This document shows, in pieces, positions 53,383 to 61,942 of a stretch of DNA of 64,000 nt. The position numbers were made by a program, and so were the translations under genes. This stretch comes from Cyclobacteriaceae bacterium (GTDB lineage Bacteria > Bacteroidota > Bacteroidia > Cytophagales > Cyclobacteriaceae): positions 1,164,492-1,228,491 of the forward strand of contig JAHBUE010000001.1 in the NCBI GenBank assembly GCA_019638235.1, in the 5' to 3' direction. The notes under the pieces are model-generated. The model did no database searches. It was not told the origin of the DNA and saw nothing but the letters and a program-made list of their open reading frames with translations. The first letter of the stretch is position 1. Each line of letters opens with the position of its first letter.

Positions 53383-53720
53383 CCAAGCCCTGGTTCGTGT
53401 CTCACGAACCACAAAAGTTGTACATCTGACAATAAAACAAATGATTTCGAGCATAAACCTTACATGCGCTCCCGGTTTTTCAGCAAACCAGGTGCAATAA
53501 GCGTTTGATTATGTAAATCATTGAAAATCAAAGGGAATACATCCCAAAACGCCCCATACAAAGGGTATATAATCATGCAAAAACGACAAAAATCTTACAT
53601 GGAAGGGTAAGGCGTTTTCGCGTTTCGTAATTTTTGTGATTATTAATATAAATAACGTTGCCCTTCCAACTATTTGAATGAAAGTTGTGTCTAAAGTATT
53701 ATATAGTTAAAAAATGAGTT
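53383..53720. other. Non-coding stretch downstream of the orphan promoter
   Basis: 338 bases without a credible ORF. A perfect 9-bp hairpin (TGGTTCGTG, loop TCT, CACGAACCA at 53391-53411) lies about 22 bases after the predicted start, so any transcript would begin with it; it is not followed by T residues. A second inverted repeat, GGAAGGGTAAGGC (53601-53613) with GTTGCCCTTCC (53657-53667), lies before the lipoprotein gene. Both look like REP-type remnants. Confidence 0.4.
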
Positions 53721-54119
53721 ATGAAAAAACATGATCTTCTGTTTTCCCTGTTATTTGTTATAATAGGGTTTGGTTGCGAAAAAGATGGCGTACCAAAGTG
53801 TTTTCAAGGGACCGTTATAGGTTATGAGTACTGCTCAAATGCAGTGTTAATTCAGGTGGTGAGCCCTCCAAAAATAGGAGGAGAAATAACTTACTATGAC
53901 AAGACTAAATATGAGAATGTTGTCAGGGCACCAGCCCAACTTGGTGAGTTTTCATTGGGGACTATTTATTTCACTTATAGACCATACGATAAAGAAAAAG
54001 ACTTAGAGCTATTTAAACCACAAAATACTCCTTGTCAAATGCTTTATGGTGCATTCGATATTCCCACAATAGTTATTATTGATTATTCTACATTAAACTG
54101 CCTAGATCATGAAGGTTAA
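53721..54119 (+). CDS. Small lipoprotein of unknown function
   Basis: 132 residues. The signal has lipobox FVIIGFGCEK (Cys about 19). The mature protein has four further cysteines (KCFQG, YEYCS, TPCQM and LNCLD), which suggests disulphides. No family recognised. It overlaps the subtilase start by 11 bases, so the pair is one unit; perhaps the lipoprotein is an inhibitor or partner of the protease, which is an inference from coupling only. Codon use is AT-rich compared with the neighbours at 52 kb. Confidence 0.75.
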   Translation: MKKHDLLFSLLFVIIGFGCEKDGVPKCFQGTVIGYEYCSNAVLIQVVSPPKIGGEITYYDKTKYENVVRAPAQLGEFSLGTIYFTYRPYDKEKDLELFKPQNTPCQMLYGAFDIPTIVIIDYSTLNCLDHEG

Positions 54120-56607
54120 AGTAATATTTTTTATCCTTTTAAATATCATATTTACTATCTCGGGGAACGCGCAAAGTCAACTTTATTATTGGTCAGCAGG
54201 AGAGAAACAATATCTATATACCGATAGGAGCTCAATAATTATATCCCCAAAACCGAATGAAAATATTGATCTTCTAAGGGGAAATATTCAAACTCATATA
54301 CAGTCACAAGATGTAAGTAAACTTCATTCGGGCAAATTGTTACTTATTAGAACGAATGAGGATGTTTCAGATATAGAAACAATCAAACGATCAAATTCAG
54401 CTATTGGTGCAGCAGCATTTGGATTAAAACTTCATAGAAGCGGCCCTTCAATGTATTTAACTGGAGAGATACTTTTACAACTAAGGAAAGAAACTGTCAT
54501 CGACAATATTCTTTCTCTAATTAAAAGCGAATATGACTCATACGAGTCGAGAAAACATAATACCTATAAAATAAAGGTCGTAAATTGGGATAATATTCTT
54601 GATATAGCCAACAAAATTTATGAGAGCAATTTAGTGACTTACTGTCACCCTAATTTTATCGCCCCTATCCAGAAGCATCAAGTTGTAACTCCGACAGATG
54701 AACTTTATCCACAACAATACTACTTGAATCAAGCTAATAATATTGACATCAACGCTCCCCAGGCTTGGGGACTTAGTAGGGGGATCAACAATGTACGTGT
54801 AGCTGTAATTGATGACGGAGTGGAAGCGCATGAAGATATGAATGGAAGAGTACTTCTGGGCTTTACACCTTCTGATCCCAACGGGCAGGGTGCTCCAACT
54901 AACAATTTACCCCCTCCAAACCTATTGGAAATAGGACATGGCCAGGCTTGTGCAGGGATTATTGCAGCTACCCATGATAACGTAGGTATTGCGGGTATTT
55001 CTCCATGTTCACAAATTATTCCTATCAATATTTTTAATGACTGGATACCGGTATTTGATTTTTTCGGAAATATCATAGGGATACAGTGGCAAGAAGATGC
55101 ACTAGACATAAGAGATGCTATTGATTGGGCATGGGATGATGGCGAAGCAGATGTTATCAGTAATTCGTGGGGTTATAATACTGTTAATCCCCAAGATAAT
55201 GATCCAAATGCCCCGGGGTTTATACCAAACTTTGATGAAATTATTTTCGCAATCAACAGAGCACGAACACAAGGAAGAGGAGGTTTAGGAAGTGTGGTGG
55301 TTTTTTCATCTGGAAATTTTCATCAACAATTTAATGGAGTAACCTTTCCTGCCAATGTTAATGGAGTAATTACTGTTGGAGCTATCAATCAAAACGGGAA
55401 CATTTGGAATTACAGCAGCCGTGGCCCAGAGATGGATTTAGTGGCCCCTTCAGGAAATTTAAATTTACAAGGAGATGTGACTACAACTGATAGAATGAAC
55501 GGAAATGGATACGAAGCTGGAAATTATACAGATAGGTTTGGAGGTACTTCAGCAGCCGCTCCTCAAGTTTCAGGGGTTGCAGCTTTAATGTTATCAATTA
55601 ACCCAAATCTTACAGAAACACAGGTACGTACTATTCTTCAACAAACTGCCACCGATATGGGTGCATCTGGTTTCGATAATACTTTTGGTTTTGGAAGATT
55701 AAATGCTCATGCTGCAATTCAGGCAGTAATGCCCACCATCACGAGCTCATCCCTTGCCGTTTGTACGAATGGAACTACATTTACATTGAACAATGTACCT
55801 GCCGGAGTAACGGTAACATGGACTGCTACACCCGCTAATTTGTTTCAAACAAGTTCAGGTACACTTCCAACTGGTGTCAATACACTTATTTTAAATGCAG
55901 CCAATAACAATGTTAGTGGGCAAGGTACTATTACATTTACAATTACTACTGGTTGCGGTAATCCTGTACAGTTGCAAACATTTGCATGGGTGGGACTAGC
56001 ACAATCCCTTTCTTTCACAGCAAGCTACAATCAGTCCCAAGGTGTTATGCTCTCCACGCCTTATGTTGGTGGTGGTGCAACTGCCATGTGGTCGGTGAAT
56101 GGAACGCAACACGCGGGTTTTGACATTTTCGTGCAGCCACTATGCATAGATTATACCAATATACCACTTGAGATCAGTTTGACCGTAGAGAATCAATGTG
56201 ATTTAAAAACGGTTTGTACACAATATATGCTTAAATGTCCACCTTCTCCACTATTAACAAATATGGGTTCATGCGGAGGCGGTGGTGGTGGAGAGGAGCC
56301 TGAATTCCATGAAGAATCCCAATATAGCGTATCGCCTAACCCGGCCAGCCGACTTGTAAATGTTGCAGTCGTACCCGTTTCTGGTTCCATTAAAACTAAT
56401 GTATCACCATCAGGTAAAACAAAAAATACCGTAACAATTCAATCCATAGTGCTGACGGACATGAACGGGCAGGTGAAATATTCAAGTGAGTTTTTAAATG
56501 AACCTGAAAAAGTGCAGATAGACATTTCTCATTTGATGAAAGGAATATATATCCTCAAAATTTCAAATAGGAATTACATTGAAAGTCACCGAATTGTTGT
56601 CGAATGA
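54109..56607 (+). CDS. Subtilisin-like (S8) protease with T9SS type A sorting signal
   Basis: 832 residues. Signal peptide (about 1-21, ending SGNAQS), pro-region (about 22-190), S8 domain with Asp in VAVIDDGVEAHEDMNG (about 234), His in IGHGQACAGIIAA (about 277), oxyanion Asn in SSGNF and Ser in GGTSAAAPQVSGV (about 482). A cysteine-containing Ig-like region follows, then a glycine run (CGGGGGGEEP). The C-terminal sorting domain starts SVSPNPASRLVNV and ends KGIYILKISNRNYIESHRIV. It should be secreted by the type IX system and cleave extracellular proteins. AT-rich codon use suggests acquisition with the flanking insertion. Confidence 0.95.
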   Translation: MKVKVIFFILLNIIFTISGNAQSQLYYWSAGEKQYLYTDRSSIIISPKPNENIDLLRGNIQTHIQSQDVSKLHSGKLLLIRTNEDVSDIETIKRSNSAIGAAAFGLKLHRSGPSMYLTGEILLQLRKETVIDNILSLIKSEYDSYESRKHNTYKIKVVNWDNILDIANKIYESNLVTYCHPNFIAPIQKHQVVTPTDELYPQQYYLNQANNIDINAPQAWGLSRGINNVRVAVIDDGVEAHEDMNGRVLLGFTPSDPNGQGAPTNNLPPPNLLEIGHGQACAGIIAATHDNVGIAGISPCSQIIPINIFNDWIPVFDFFGNIIGIQWQEDALDIRDAIDWAWDDGEADVISNSWGYNTVNPQDNDPNAPGFIPNFDEIIFAINRARTQGRGGLGSVVVFSSGNFHQQFNGVTFPANVNGVITVGAINQNGNIWNYSSRGPEMDLVAPSGNLNLQGDVTTTDRMNGNGYEAGNYTDRFGGTSAAAPQVSGVAALMLSINPNLTETQVRTILQQTATDMGASGFDNTFGFGRLNAHAAIQAVMPTITSSSLAVCTNGTTFTLNNVPAGVTVTWTATPANLFQTSSGTLPTGVNTLILNAANNNVSGQGTITFTITTGCGNPVQLQTFAWVGLAQSLSFTASYNQSQGVMLSTPYVGGGATAMWSVNGTQHAGFDIFVQPLCIDYTNIPLEISLTVENQCDLKTVCTQYMLKCPPSPLLTNMGSCGGGGGGEEPEFHEESQYSVSPNPASRLVNVAVVPVSGSIKTNVSPSGKTKNTVTIQSIVLTDMNGQVKYSSEFLNEPEKVQIDISHLMKGIYILKISNRNYIESHRIVVE

Positions 56608-56616
56608 GTGATAACA

Positions 56617-56683
56617 AAACCACACCAATGCAAAGGCCACGCTTGCCGACACACAAACCAAAGCCTTTGCATCCGTGTGGTTT
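56617..56683. repeat. Long hairpin after the subtilase gene
   Basis: AAACCACACCAATGCAAAGG (56617-56636) and its mirror at 56663-56683 form 21-bp arms with two mismatches and a 25-base loop. No T run follows. The inner text GCCACGCTTGCCGACACAC is one I recall from other Bacteroidota intergenic repeats. Confidence 0.7.
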
Positions 56684-56708
56684 AGAGCACGGTGAATGCG
56701 GCACATGT

Positions 56709-56877
56709 GCATAACAAAATGCTTGTGCAATGCGGGGTTCAGTGTAAATATTAAAGATGTTCTCTTAATTTCGTTCTGTAACTTGGGACAGTTCGGAGAT
56801 GGTCGGGTTTAGCATTTCGCTGCACTTCATTTTTTTGCACTCCCATTCCCGTCACTGCACATAGTCGAACGTTGTGC
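56709..56877. repeat. attC-like imperfect palindrome
   Basis: GCATAAC (56709-56715) and GTTGTGC (56871-56877) bound a 169-bp imperfect inverted repeat. The inner arms CTTGTGCAATGCGGGG and CCCGTCACTGCACATAG also pair. The outer boxes resemble the RYYYAAC/GTTRRRY cores of integron attC sites, each with one deviating base. It directly precedes the toxin-antitoxin unit. No integron integrase is in the window. Confidence 0.5.
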
Positions 56878-56892
56878 GTCAACATAATCGCT

Positions 56893-56955
56893 CTACGAAA
56901 AAGAATTGTTTCCTAATTAAGAAACCTCTATATTTGTCAGAGATTTGAAAATAAC
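56893..56955 (+). promoter_or_regulatory. Toxin-antitoxin promoter with operator palindrome
   Basis: TTG (56906-56908), 20-base spacer, TATATTTG (56929-56936), predicted start about 56941, toxin ATG at 56958. The imperfect palindrome GTTTCCTAATTAAGAAAC (56908-56925, 16 of 18) fills the spacer, so binding of the HTH antitoxin would block the promoter. Confidence 0.8.
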
Positions 56956-56957
56956 AA

Positions 56958-57308
56958 ATGGATGAATACAGATTTCGTGTTGATTTTTTAGAAGAAGCTA
57001 AAGAATTTTTGAGCGAACAGAATGAAAAAACGAGAAAGAAAATCCTCTATAACATCTGGAAAGCCCGAAGTATCAACGACAAAGAGCTTTTCAAAAAACT
57101 TCAAGACGAGATTTGGGAATTTAGAACAAAATATAGCGGAGCTTATTACCGATTATTTGCTTTTTGGAACAAAGAAGATAATACCGATACAGTGGTAATT
57201 GCTACTCATGGACTTATCAAAAAGACAGATAAAATACCACTAAGCGAAATTGAACATGCTGAGAAGTTGAGAAAAAAGTATTTTAACGATAAAAAGAAAA
57301 AGAAATGA
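56958..57308 (+). CDS. HigB/RelE-type toxin (Gp49-like)
   Basis: 116 residues. RFRVDFLEEAKEFLSEQNEKTRKKIL, DEIWEFRTKYSGAYYRLFAFW and VVIATHGLIKKTDKIPLSEIEHAEKL match the phage-derived Gp49-like HigB family, ribosome-dependent mRNA nucleases. Lys/Arg residues in the C-terminal part and the final Lys-rich tail fit RNA binding. The toxin gene comes first, as in HigBA systems. It overlaps the antitoxin gene by 4 bases (ATGA). Confidence 0.9.
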   Translation: MDEYRFRVDFLEEAKEFLSEQNEKTRKKILYNIWKARSINDKELFKKLQDEIWEFRTKYSGAYYRLFAFWNKEDNTDTVVIATHGLIKKTDKIPLSEIEHAEKLRKKYFNDKKKKK

Positions 57309-57613
57309 AAACGTATAGTTTAGAAGAATTGACCGACAAGCACATCGGAAAAAAGGGAACAAAAAAACGTGATGAATTTGAAAACGAACTTCGGCTTGAC
57401 TTATTAGGACACGCAATAAAACAAGCGAGACAAGAACGTAATTTGACACAAGAACAACTTGGAGAACTTGTTGGCGTGAAAAAAGCGCAAATCTCGAAAA
57501 TTGAAAACAGCGCGACAGACGCGAGATTTGCAACAATTTTAAAGGTATTCAAAGCATTGGACGCAAAAGTGATTTTCAACGTAGAGCTGAATAAGAGAAA
57601 ATTGGCTTATTGA
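57305..57613 (+). CDS. HigA-type antitoxin, Xre-family HTH
   Basis: 102 residues. The helix-turn-helix is RNLTQEQLGELVGVKKAQISKIEN (about 47-70), followed by a dimerisation region (ARFATILKVFKALDAKVIF). Residues 1-45 likely wrap the toxin. It is expected to neutralise the toxin and repress the operon by binding the palindrome at 56908-56925. Codon use is AT-rich, like the toxin gene. Confidence 0.9.
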   Translation: MKTYSLEELTDKHIGKKGTKKRDEFENELRLDLLGHAIKQARQERNLTQEQLGELVGVKKAQISKIENSATDARFATILKVFKALDAKVIFNVELNKRKLAY

Positions 57614-57646
57614 GAACTATGCCGAACGCACAACAAATCGTTACGA

Positions 57647-58978
57647 TCACCCCTCCCGTTCAACCATCTCAACCGAGAATTCCTTCAGTTCTTCCAATAT
57701 CGGTTCATAAAATTCTTTGCCGGTAGGGATAACCACCCCTCGGCTTTTCAGCTTGTTTAACATCAGCAGCCGGGCGGCCATGCCCATCGGCAAGCCAACG
57801 GTTTTGGCCATGGCCGTGCTCACCGAACCATCGCCTTTCACCACCAACGAAGACTGGATGGTTTTTTCCCTGCCTTCAATCCTTGCGACAAAACGGTGAA
57901 TCATCACAATCATATCCTTATCGGAAGGTTGCAGCGCCCACTTCTTGTTAAGTATGTGTTCAAGTATTTGTGCCGGGGTTCCTTCTTTCAACCCCACGGG
58001 TTCACCGGTAAAAAATCCTGACCACGCTAACCGCAAAAGTTCGGGGCTATCTTTAGCCAGGTTAAACTGGCGCATGAGTTTATCTTCCGGAGCTTCGGTC
58101 TTGCTGCCTTTCAAAAAGGCATTTACAAAATCGCGGTGAGTCATAGTGCTTACCCGTTCCATTTTATATGTGTCATCGCAGCACCCCGATTGAACCAGCA
58201 CATCCCAGGCTGCGCAAAACCCATAGTTGCGCAACGTGCCGCGCAACATGGTTTCAATGCCATCGAGCGCATAGGTATCAATATACTTTAACGAATCGCG
58301 GTTGGCATATCCCTCAAAGGCGCCATAGCCGGGCACAGTTATCTGTACAATACGTTTAAACAATTGCTGATACGGAATATACTTTACCTGGCTCTCCTCT
58401 ATAAACTTAGCTGTACCCTGTCCGGCCATCACCACATTGCGGGGGTTCCAGGTAAATTTATAGCGCCAGGGGTTTTCCGGATCGGTTTCCGGGGCTATCA
58501 GCCCACCGGTAAACGATTCAAAGGAAATGATTTTACCGCCACCATCTTTAACACGATCGATGATCTGCATGGCGCTCATGTGATCGATGCCTGGATCAAG
58601 ACCACACTCATTTAAAAAGAGCAACCCTTTTTTACGGGCTTCTTCGTCAAATGCTTTCATCTCATCCGAAACATAGCTGGCAGTAAACAAATGTTTACCC
58701 AACGCCAGGCAGTGCCGGGCAACCACCGTATGCAAGTGCGGAGGAAGAAGCGATATAACAACATCGGTCAGGGCAATTGTTTCGTTGGCCTGTTCTTCCT
58801 GTTCAATATCAAACACAATGGCTTTGCCGTGTGGCGAGGCTCCAACTTTGGCACGGGCGGCTTCTAATGAAAAATCGCCAATAATAATTTGCCACCCGAA
58901 AGAGGCAGCCGAATCAAGTAAATATGAAATAAGAGAAGAAGAGGAGCGACCTGCGCCTAAAACCAGTATTGTTTTCAT
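57647..58978 (-). CDS. Saccharopine dehydrogenase-like oxidoreductase (second copy)
   Basis: 443 residues from the ATG at 58978 (MKTILVLGAGRSSSSLISYL); three codons earlier is another ATG at 58987. Rossmann motif GAGRSSSSL, acidic loop GDFSLEAARA, then ALTDVVISLLPPHLH, NECGLDPGIDHMSAM and GLIAPETDPENPWRYKFTWNP, all typical of the saccharopine dehydrogenase half of LKR/SDH proteins. It would split saccharopine to glutamate and aminoadipate semialdehyde in lysine breakdown. Longer than the 17402-18523 copy. A scar of a related gene end lies 4.4 kb away at 53225. Confidence 0.9.
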   Translation of the reverse strand: MKTILVLGAGRSSSSLISYLLDSAASFGWQIIIGDFSLEAARAKVGASPHGKAIVFDIEQEEQANETIALTDVVISLLPPHLHTVVARHCLALGKHLFTASYVSDEMKAFDEEARKKGLLFLNECGLDPGIDHMSAMQIIDRVKDGGGKIISFESFTGGLIAPETDPENPWRYKFTWNPRNVVMAGQGTAKFIEESQVKYIPYQQLFKRIVQITVPGYGAFEGYANRDSLKYIDTYALDGIETMLRGTLRNYGFCAAWDVLVQSGCCDDTYKMERVSTMTHRDFVNAFLKGSKTEAPEDKLMRQFNLAKDSPELLRLAWSGFFTGEPVGLKEGTPAQILEHILNKKWALQPSDKDMIVMIHRFVARIEGREKTIQSSLVVKGDGSVSTAMAKTVGLPMGMAARLLMLNKLKSRGVVIPTGKEFYEPILEELKEFSVEMVEREG

Positions 58979-59060
58979 ATCCGGCAAAATAACCGATAAT
59001 GAAGGGTTAATGGAATCTGAACCTGAAAATTTATAACTTACTCACCCAAGCCATTCTATT

Positions 59061-59543
59061 ATGAGCGAATTCAGCATGTTTAAGCATTTCGATGAACTGG
59101 ATCAGGAGTCGAAATACCTGTTGCACAAGGCCAAAGATGCCACCAACCATGCTCATGCGTCCTATTCAAAGTTTACGGTAGGCGCAGCCCTTATTTTAGA
59201 TGATGGCACCGTGGTAACGGGCGCAAACTATGAAAATGCCGCATACCCATCGGGCATGTGTGCCGAACGGGTAGCGCTGTTTGCTGCGGCAGCCCAACAT
59301 CCTGAAAGAAGGATTATGAAAATTGCCATTGTTGCCAAAAAGAAGGGTGCAAAAGAGCTTGTACCGGCTGCCTCGTGTGGAGCGTGCCGGCAGGTAATGC
59401 TTGAATTTGAGGTGAATCAAAAGAAACCCATCGCCATAGTAATGCAAACAGACGACAACACCTGGGTGCTGGCCCCTTCGGCTCAATCGCTGTTACCTTT
59501 TTCTTTTACTAAGAATAACCTCGACAATCATCCTAAAAAGTAG
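59061..59543 (+). CDS. cdd: Cytidine deaminase
   Basis: 160 residues of the small tetrameric class. Active-site motifs: YSKFTVGAALI, GANYENAAYPSGMCAERVAL (Zn Cys in CAE and catalytic Glu) and AASCGACRQVMLEF (two Zn Cys). It converts cytidine and deoxycytidine to uridine forms in pyrimidine salvage. Monocistronic. Confidence 0.96.
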   Translation: MSEFSMFKHFDELDQESKYLLHKAKDATNHAHASYSKFTVGAALILDDGTVVTGANYENAAYPSGMCAERVALFAAAAQHPERRIMKIAIVAKKKGAKELVPAASCGACRQVMLEFEVNQKKPIAIVMQTDDNTWVLAPSAQSLLPFSFTKNNLDNHPKK

Positions 59544-59752
59544 TAAAAATGCCCATTTTGACCTGAAATAAGGGTTTTTTTCTTATTTTTCAGCCCGTTC
59601 AGCCTTTATCGCAGCAAGCAAGCCTGCATATTTAAAATAGAATTGCTGCACGGGTATTTAACTCATGTAATATTTTGCGTAGAATTAGGCTAAGCCACCG
59701 CGCATTGTGGCCTATTTTTGAACCCGTTAGTTAAAAAAAGACCAAACTTCTC
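59544..59752. other. Intergenic region before the Che-type operon
   Basis: 209 bases without an ORF. TATTTTTG at 59713-59720 is an exact TAnnTTTG box and may start the cheR-like operon, giving a leader of about 28 bases. The -33 element is not clear. Confidence 0.45.
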
Positions 59753-60574
59753 ATGCAGGATATTGACATAGTCGATCTGAAAAAGATTTCGGAATTCATT
59801 TTCCAGAAATACCAGTACGACTTCCGGAATTATGCCATGTCATCGTTTAAACGCAGGATTCAACGTATCCTGGAGATCAAAAGATTAGACGTGGACGGGC
59901 TGATGAAGAAACTTACCGATTCGCCCGCCTTTATTAATGAGTTTTTGGATGAACTGACCGTGAATGTAACGGAAATGTTCCGCGACCCCAGTTTCTGGCG
60001 CATTATGCGCGAAGAGATCATACCGGGCATTTTGTTGAACCATAAACAATTCAAAATATGGCATGCCGGGTGTTCTTCGGGCGAAGAAGTGCTTTCCATG
60101 GCTATTTTGCTGAAAGAAATGGGCATTCTCGATAGCGTGCAACTGTATGCAACCGACCTGGATACCACCATACTGGAGCGAGCCAAACAGGCCACCTATT
60201 CGCTGAAGAATATGGAGCTGAACGAGAAAAACTACATCCGTTTTCAGGGGGCCGGGTCGCTGGCCGATTATTACAAAGTTGAAAACGGTTACGCTGTTTT
60301 TGATAAAGATTTGCTGGGCGCTGTCAACTTCAGAAAGCACGACCTGGTGTTGGGCGAAGCGTTTAACAAGTTCGACCTGGTGTTGTGTCGTAATGTTATG
60401 ATTTACTTCAACCAAACGCTGCAAAACGAAGTGTTGAAGAGGTTCCATGAAAGCCTGTTCAAATATGGCTACCTCGCCATCGGATCGAAGGAATCGCTGA
60501 TCTGGTGCGACTATGCCAACCGCTTTATTGTAGCGAACAACGAAGAAAAAATTTATAAGAAGATAAAAGATTAA
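59753..60574 (+). CDS. CheR-type protein-glutamate methyltransferase
   Basis: 273 residues. N-terminal CheR helical part (YDFRNYAMSSFKRRIQRIL, VTEMFRDPSFW), then SAM site WHAGCSSGEEVLSMAIL (about 103-119), YATDLDTTILERAKQ and NKFDLVLCRNVMIYFNQTLQ. It methylates Glu side chains of chemoreceptors or, in this phylum, often unknown partners. First gene of the operon cheR, cheB-like, GAF protein, sensor. No CheA, CheW or MCP gene is in view. Confidence 0.95.
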   Translation: MQDIDIVDLKKISEFIFQKYQYDFRNYAMSSFKRRIQRILEIKRLDVDGLMKKLTDSPAFINEFLDELTVNVTEMFRDPSFWRIMREEIIPGILLNHKQFKIWHAGCSSGEEVLSMAILLKEMGILDSVQLYATDLDTTILERAKQATYSLKNMELNEKNYIRFQGAGSLADYYKVENGYAVFDKDLLGAVNFRKHDLVLGEAFNKFDLVLCRNVMIYFNQTLQNEVLKRFHESLFKYGYLAIGSKESLIWCDYANRFIVANNEEKIYKKIKD

Positions 60575-60586
60575 GGGCTGATCCCG

Positions 60587-61180
60587 ATGAGCATGTTTAA
60601 CTTAAATAACAGCTACAAAGCCGTTGTAATCGGAGGATCAGCCGGTAGTTTTCAGGGAGTGGTCAAAATCCTTTCGCAATTACCGATAGGGTTTCCGCTG
60701 CCCATTATTATGGCGCTGCATCGGTTAAAGCATGTGCGACATGGGTTTGTGGAGGCGCTTTCGCTGAAAAGCGTGGTGCAGGTAACCGAACCCGATGACA
60801 AAGAGCCTATAAAAAAAGGCGGTGTTTATTTAGCCCCGTCTAATTACCACTTGTCGGTTGAATTGGGAAACAATTTTTCTCTCTCAACAGAAGAAATGGT
60901 AAACAACTCGCGCCCCGCAATTGATATAACGCTGGGCACGAGTGCATATGTGTTTAAAGATAAACTGATTGGCATACTGCTTTCGGGAGCAAATAAAGAT
61001 GGCGCCCTTGGCATGAAACATATAAAAGATCGTGGCGGAATGACTATCGTGCAGGAACCTTCAGAGTGTATGATTGAAACCATGCCAAAGGCGGCTATGG
61101 CCGTAACACAAATTGATCATGTGTTAAAGGTTGATCAGATTGTTGAGTTTTTTAAAGAAATAGATAAGCAATACCGATGA
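60587..61180 (+). CDS. CheB-type methylesterase catalytic domain
   Basis: 197 residues: only the methylesterase domain, without the receiver that regulates classic CheB. The triad is Ser in VVIGGSAGSFQGV (about 18), His in IIMALHRLKH (about 46) and Asp in LLSGANKDGALGM (about 140). It would demethylate or deamidate Glu residues constitutively or under another control. It starts 12 bases after the methyltransferase gene and overlaps the GAF gene by 4 bases. Confidence 0.93.
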   Translation: MSMFNLNNSYKAVVIGGSAGSFQGVVKILSQLPIGFPLPIIMALHRLKHVRHGFVEALSLKSVVQVTEPDDKEPIKKGGVYLAPSNYHLSVELGNNFSLSTEEMVNNSRPAIDITLGTSAYVFKDKLIGILLSGANKDGALGMKHIKDRGGMTIVQEPSECMIETMPKAAMAVTQIDHVLKVDQIVEFFKEIDKQYR

Positions 61181-61938
61181 TTTCCTTTTTTAAAAATCGA
61201 ATGAAAGTCAGTCACATACTTGCCGGGCTGTTTTTGGCAGGCGTGTTGATTTCAGCCTACATGCTGTACAGCATACCCGGCTCGCTTCAGCTTACCAATG
61301 GTTTCGCTTCGCTGGCTGCACCTTATATTGTTATCGCCCTGACATTTGCTTTTGGTTTGGCCGCGCTGATTTTTATGCTGGAGTATAAAAAAGAACTTAT
61401 CGTGATTCGCGACCGTGTAGTTAAAACGCAGGAAGAAGACGCGAACACCGAAAACGCAGGGGCATCATCTTACTCAATCAATACCATTCAACAGGCTGTT
61501 AAAGGTTCAAAAAATGCTACTGATGTATTGCATAAAGGTTTACAAGCTCTTGGTAAAACACTGCAAGTCGGCCAGGGCGCTATTTATAAAGTAACCAGCC
61601 AACAAGATCAGATTACCGCCACATTTATTGACGGCTACGCGTTTACGTTAGAAGAAGGCAAAACCGTAGAGTTTGATTCTGGCGATGGACTGATCGGGCA
61701 GGCTGTTGCTTCGGGCAAAGCATTATATATTGATGAAGTTCCGGAAGGTTACATCAACATTGTTTCGGGGTTGGGCAACGCCTCTTCACGTTATCTGTTG
61801 ATTGTGCCTATTAAAAAAGAAAATAACGTGCTGGGTGTTTTTGAACTCGCATCCTTCACTGCATTCGATCAGGCCAAACAAAAGTTTGCAGAAGCCGCAG
61901 CACAAATAATGGCCGATAAGTTGGATTCTAAAAATTAA
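61177..61938 (+). CDS. Membrane GAF-domain protein
   Basis: 253 residues. Two membrane helices (about 12-30 VSHILAGLFLAGVLISAYML and 45-68 IVIALTFAFGLAALIFMLEY) are followed by a linker and a GAF domain (about 115-250: GLQALGKTLQVGQGAIYKV, GDGLIGQAVASGKALYIDEV, YLLIVPIKKENNVLGVFELA). No catalytic domain follows, so it is a sensory or scaffolding subunit. It overlaps the CheB-like gene by ATGA and precedes the sensor gene by 4 bases. Confidence 0.85.
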   Translation: MISFFKNRMKVSHILAGLFLAGVLISAYMLYSIPGSLQLTNGFASLAAPYIVIALTFAFGLAALIFMLEYKKELIVIRDRVVKTQEEDANTENAGASSYSINTIQQAVKGSKNATDVLHKGLQALGKTLQVGQGAIYKVTSQQDQITATFIDGYAFTLEEGKTVEFDSGDGLIGQAVASGKALYIDEVPEGYINIVSGLGNASSRYLLIVPIKKENNVLGVFELASFTAFDQAKQKFAEAAAQIMADKLDSKN

Positions 61939-61942
61939 GCGT

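Noticed and set aside
53247..53432. 61-codon minus-strand frame over the orphan promoter
   Set aside because: It runs across the promoter copy and the scar in a different frame from the conserved codons, with no family likeness.
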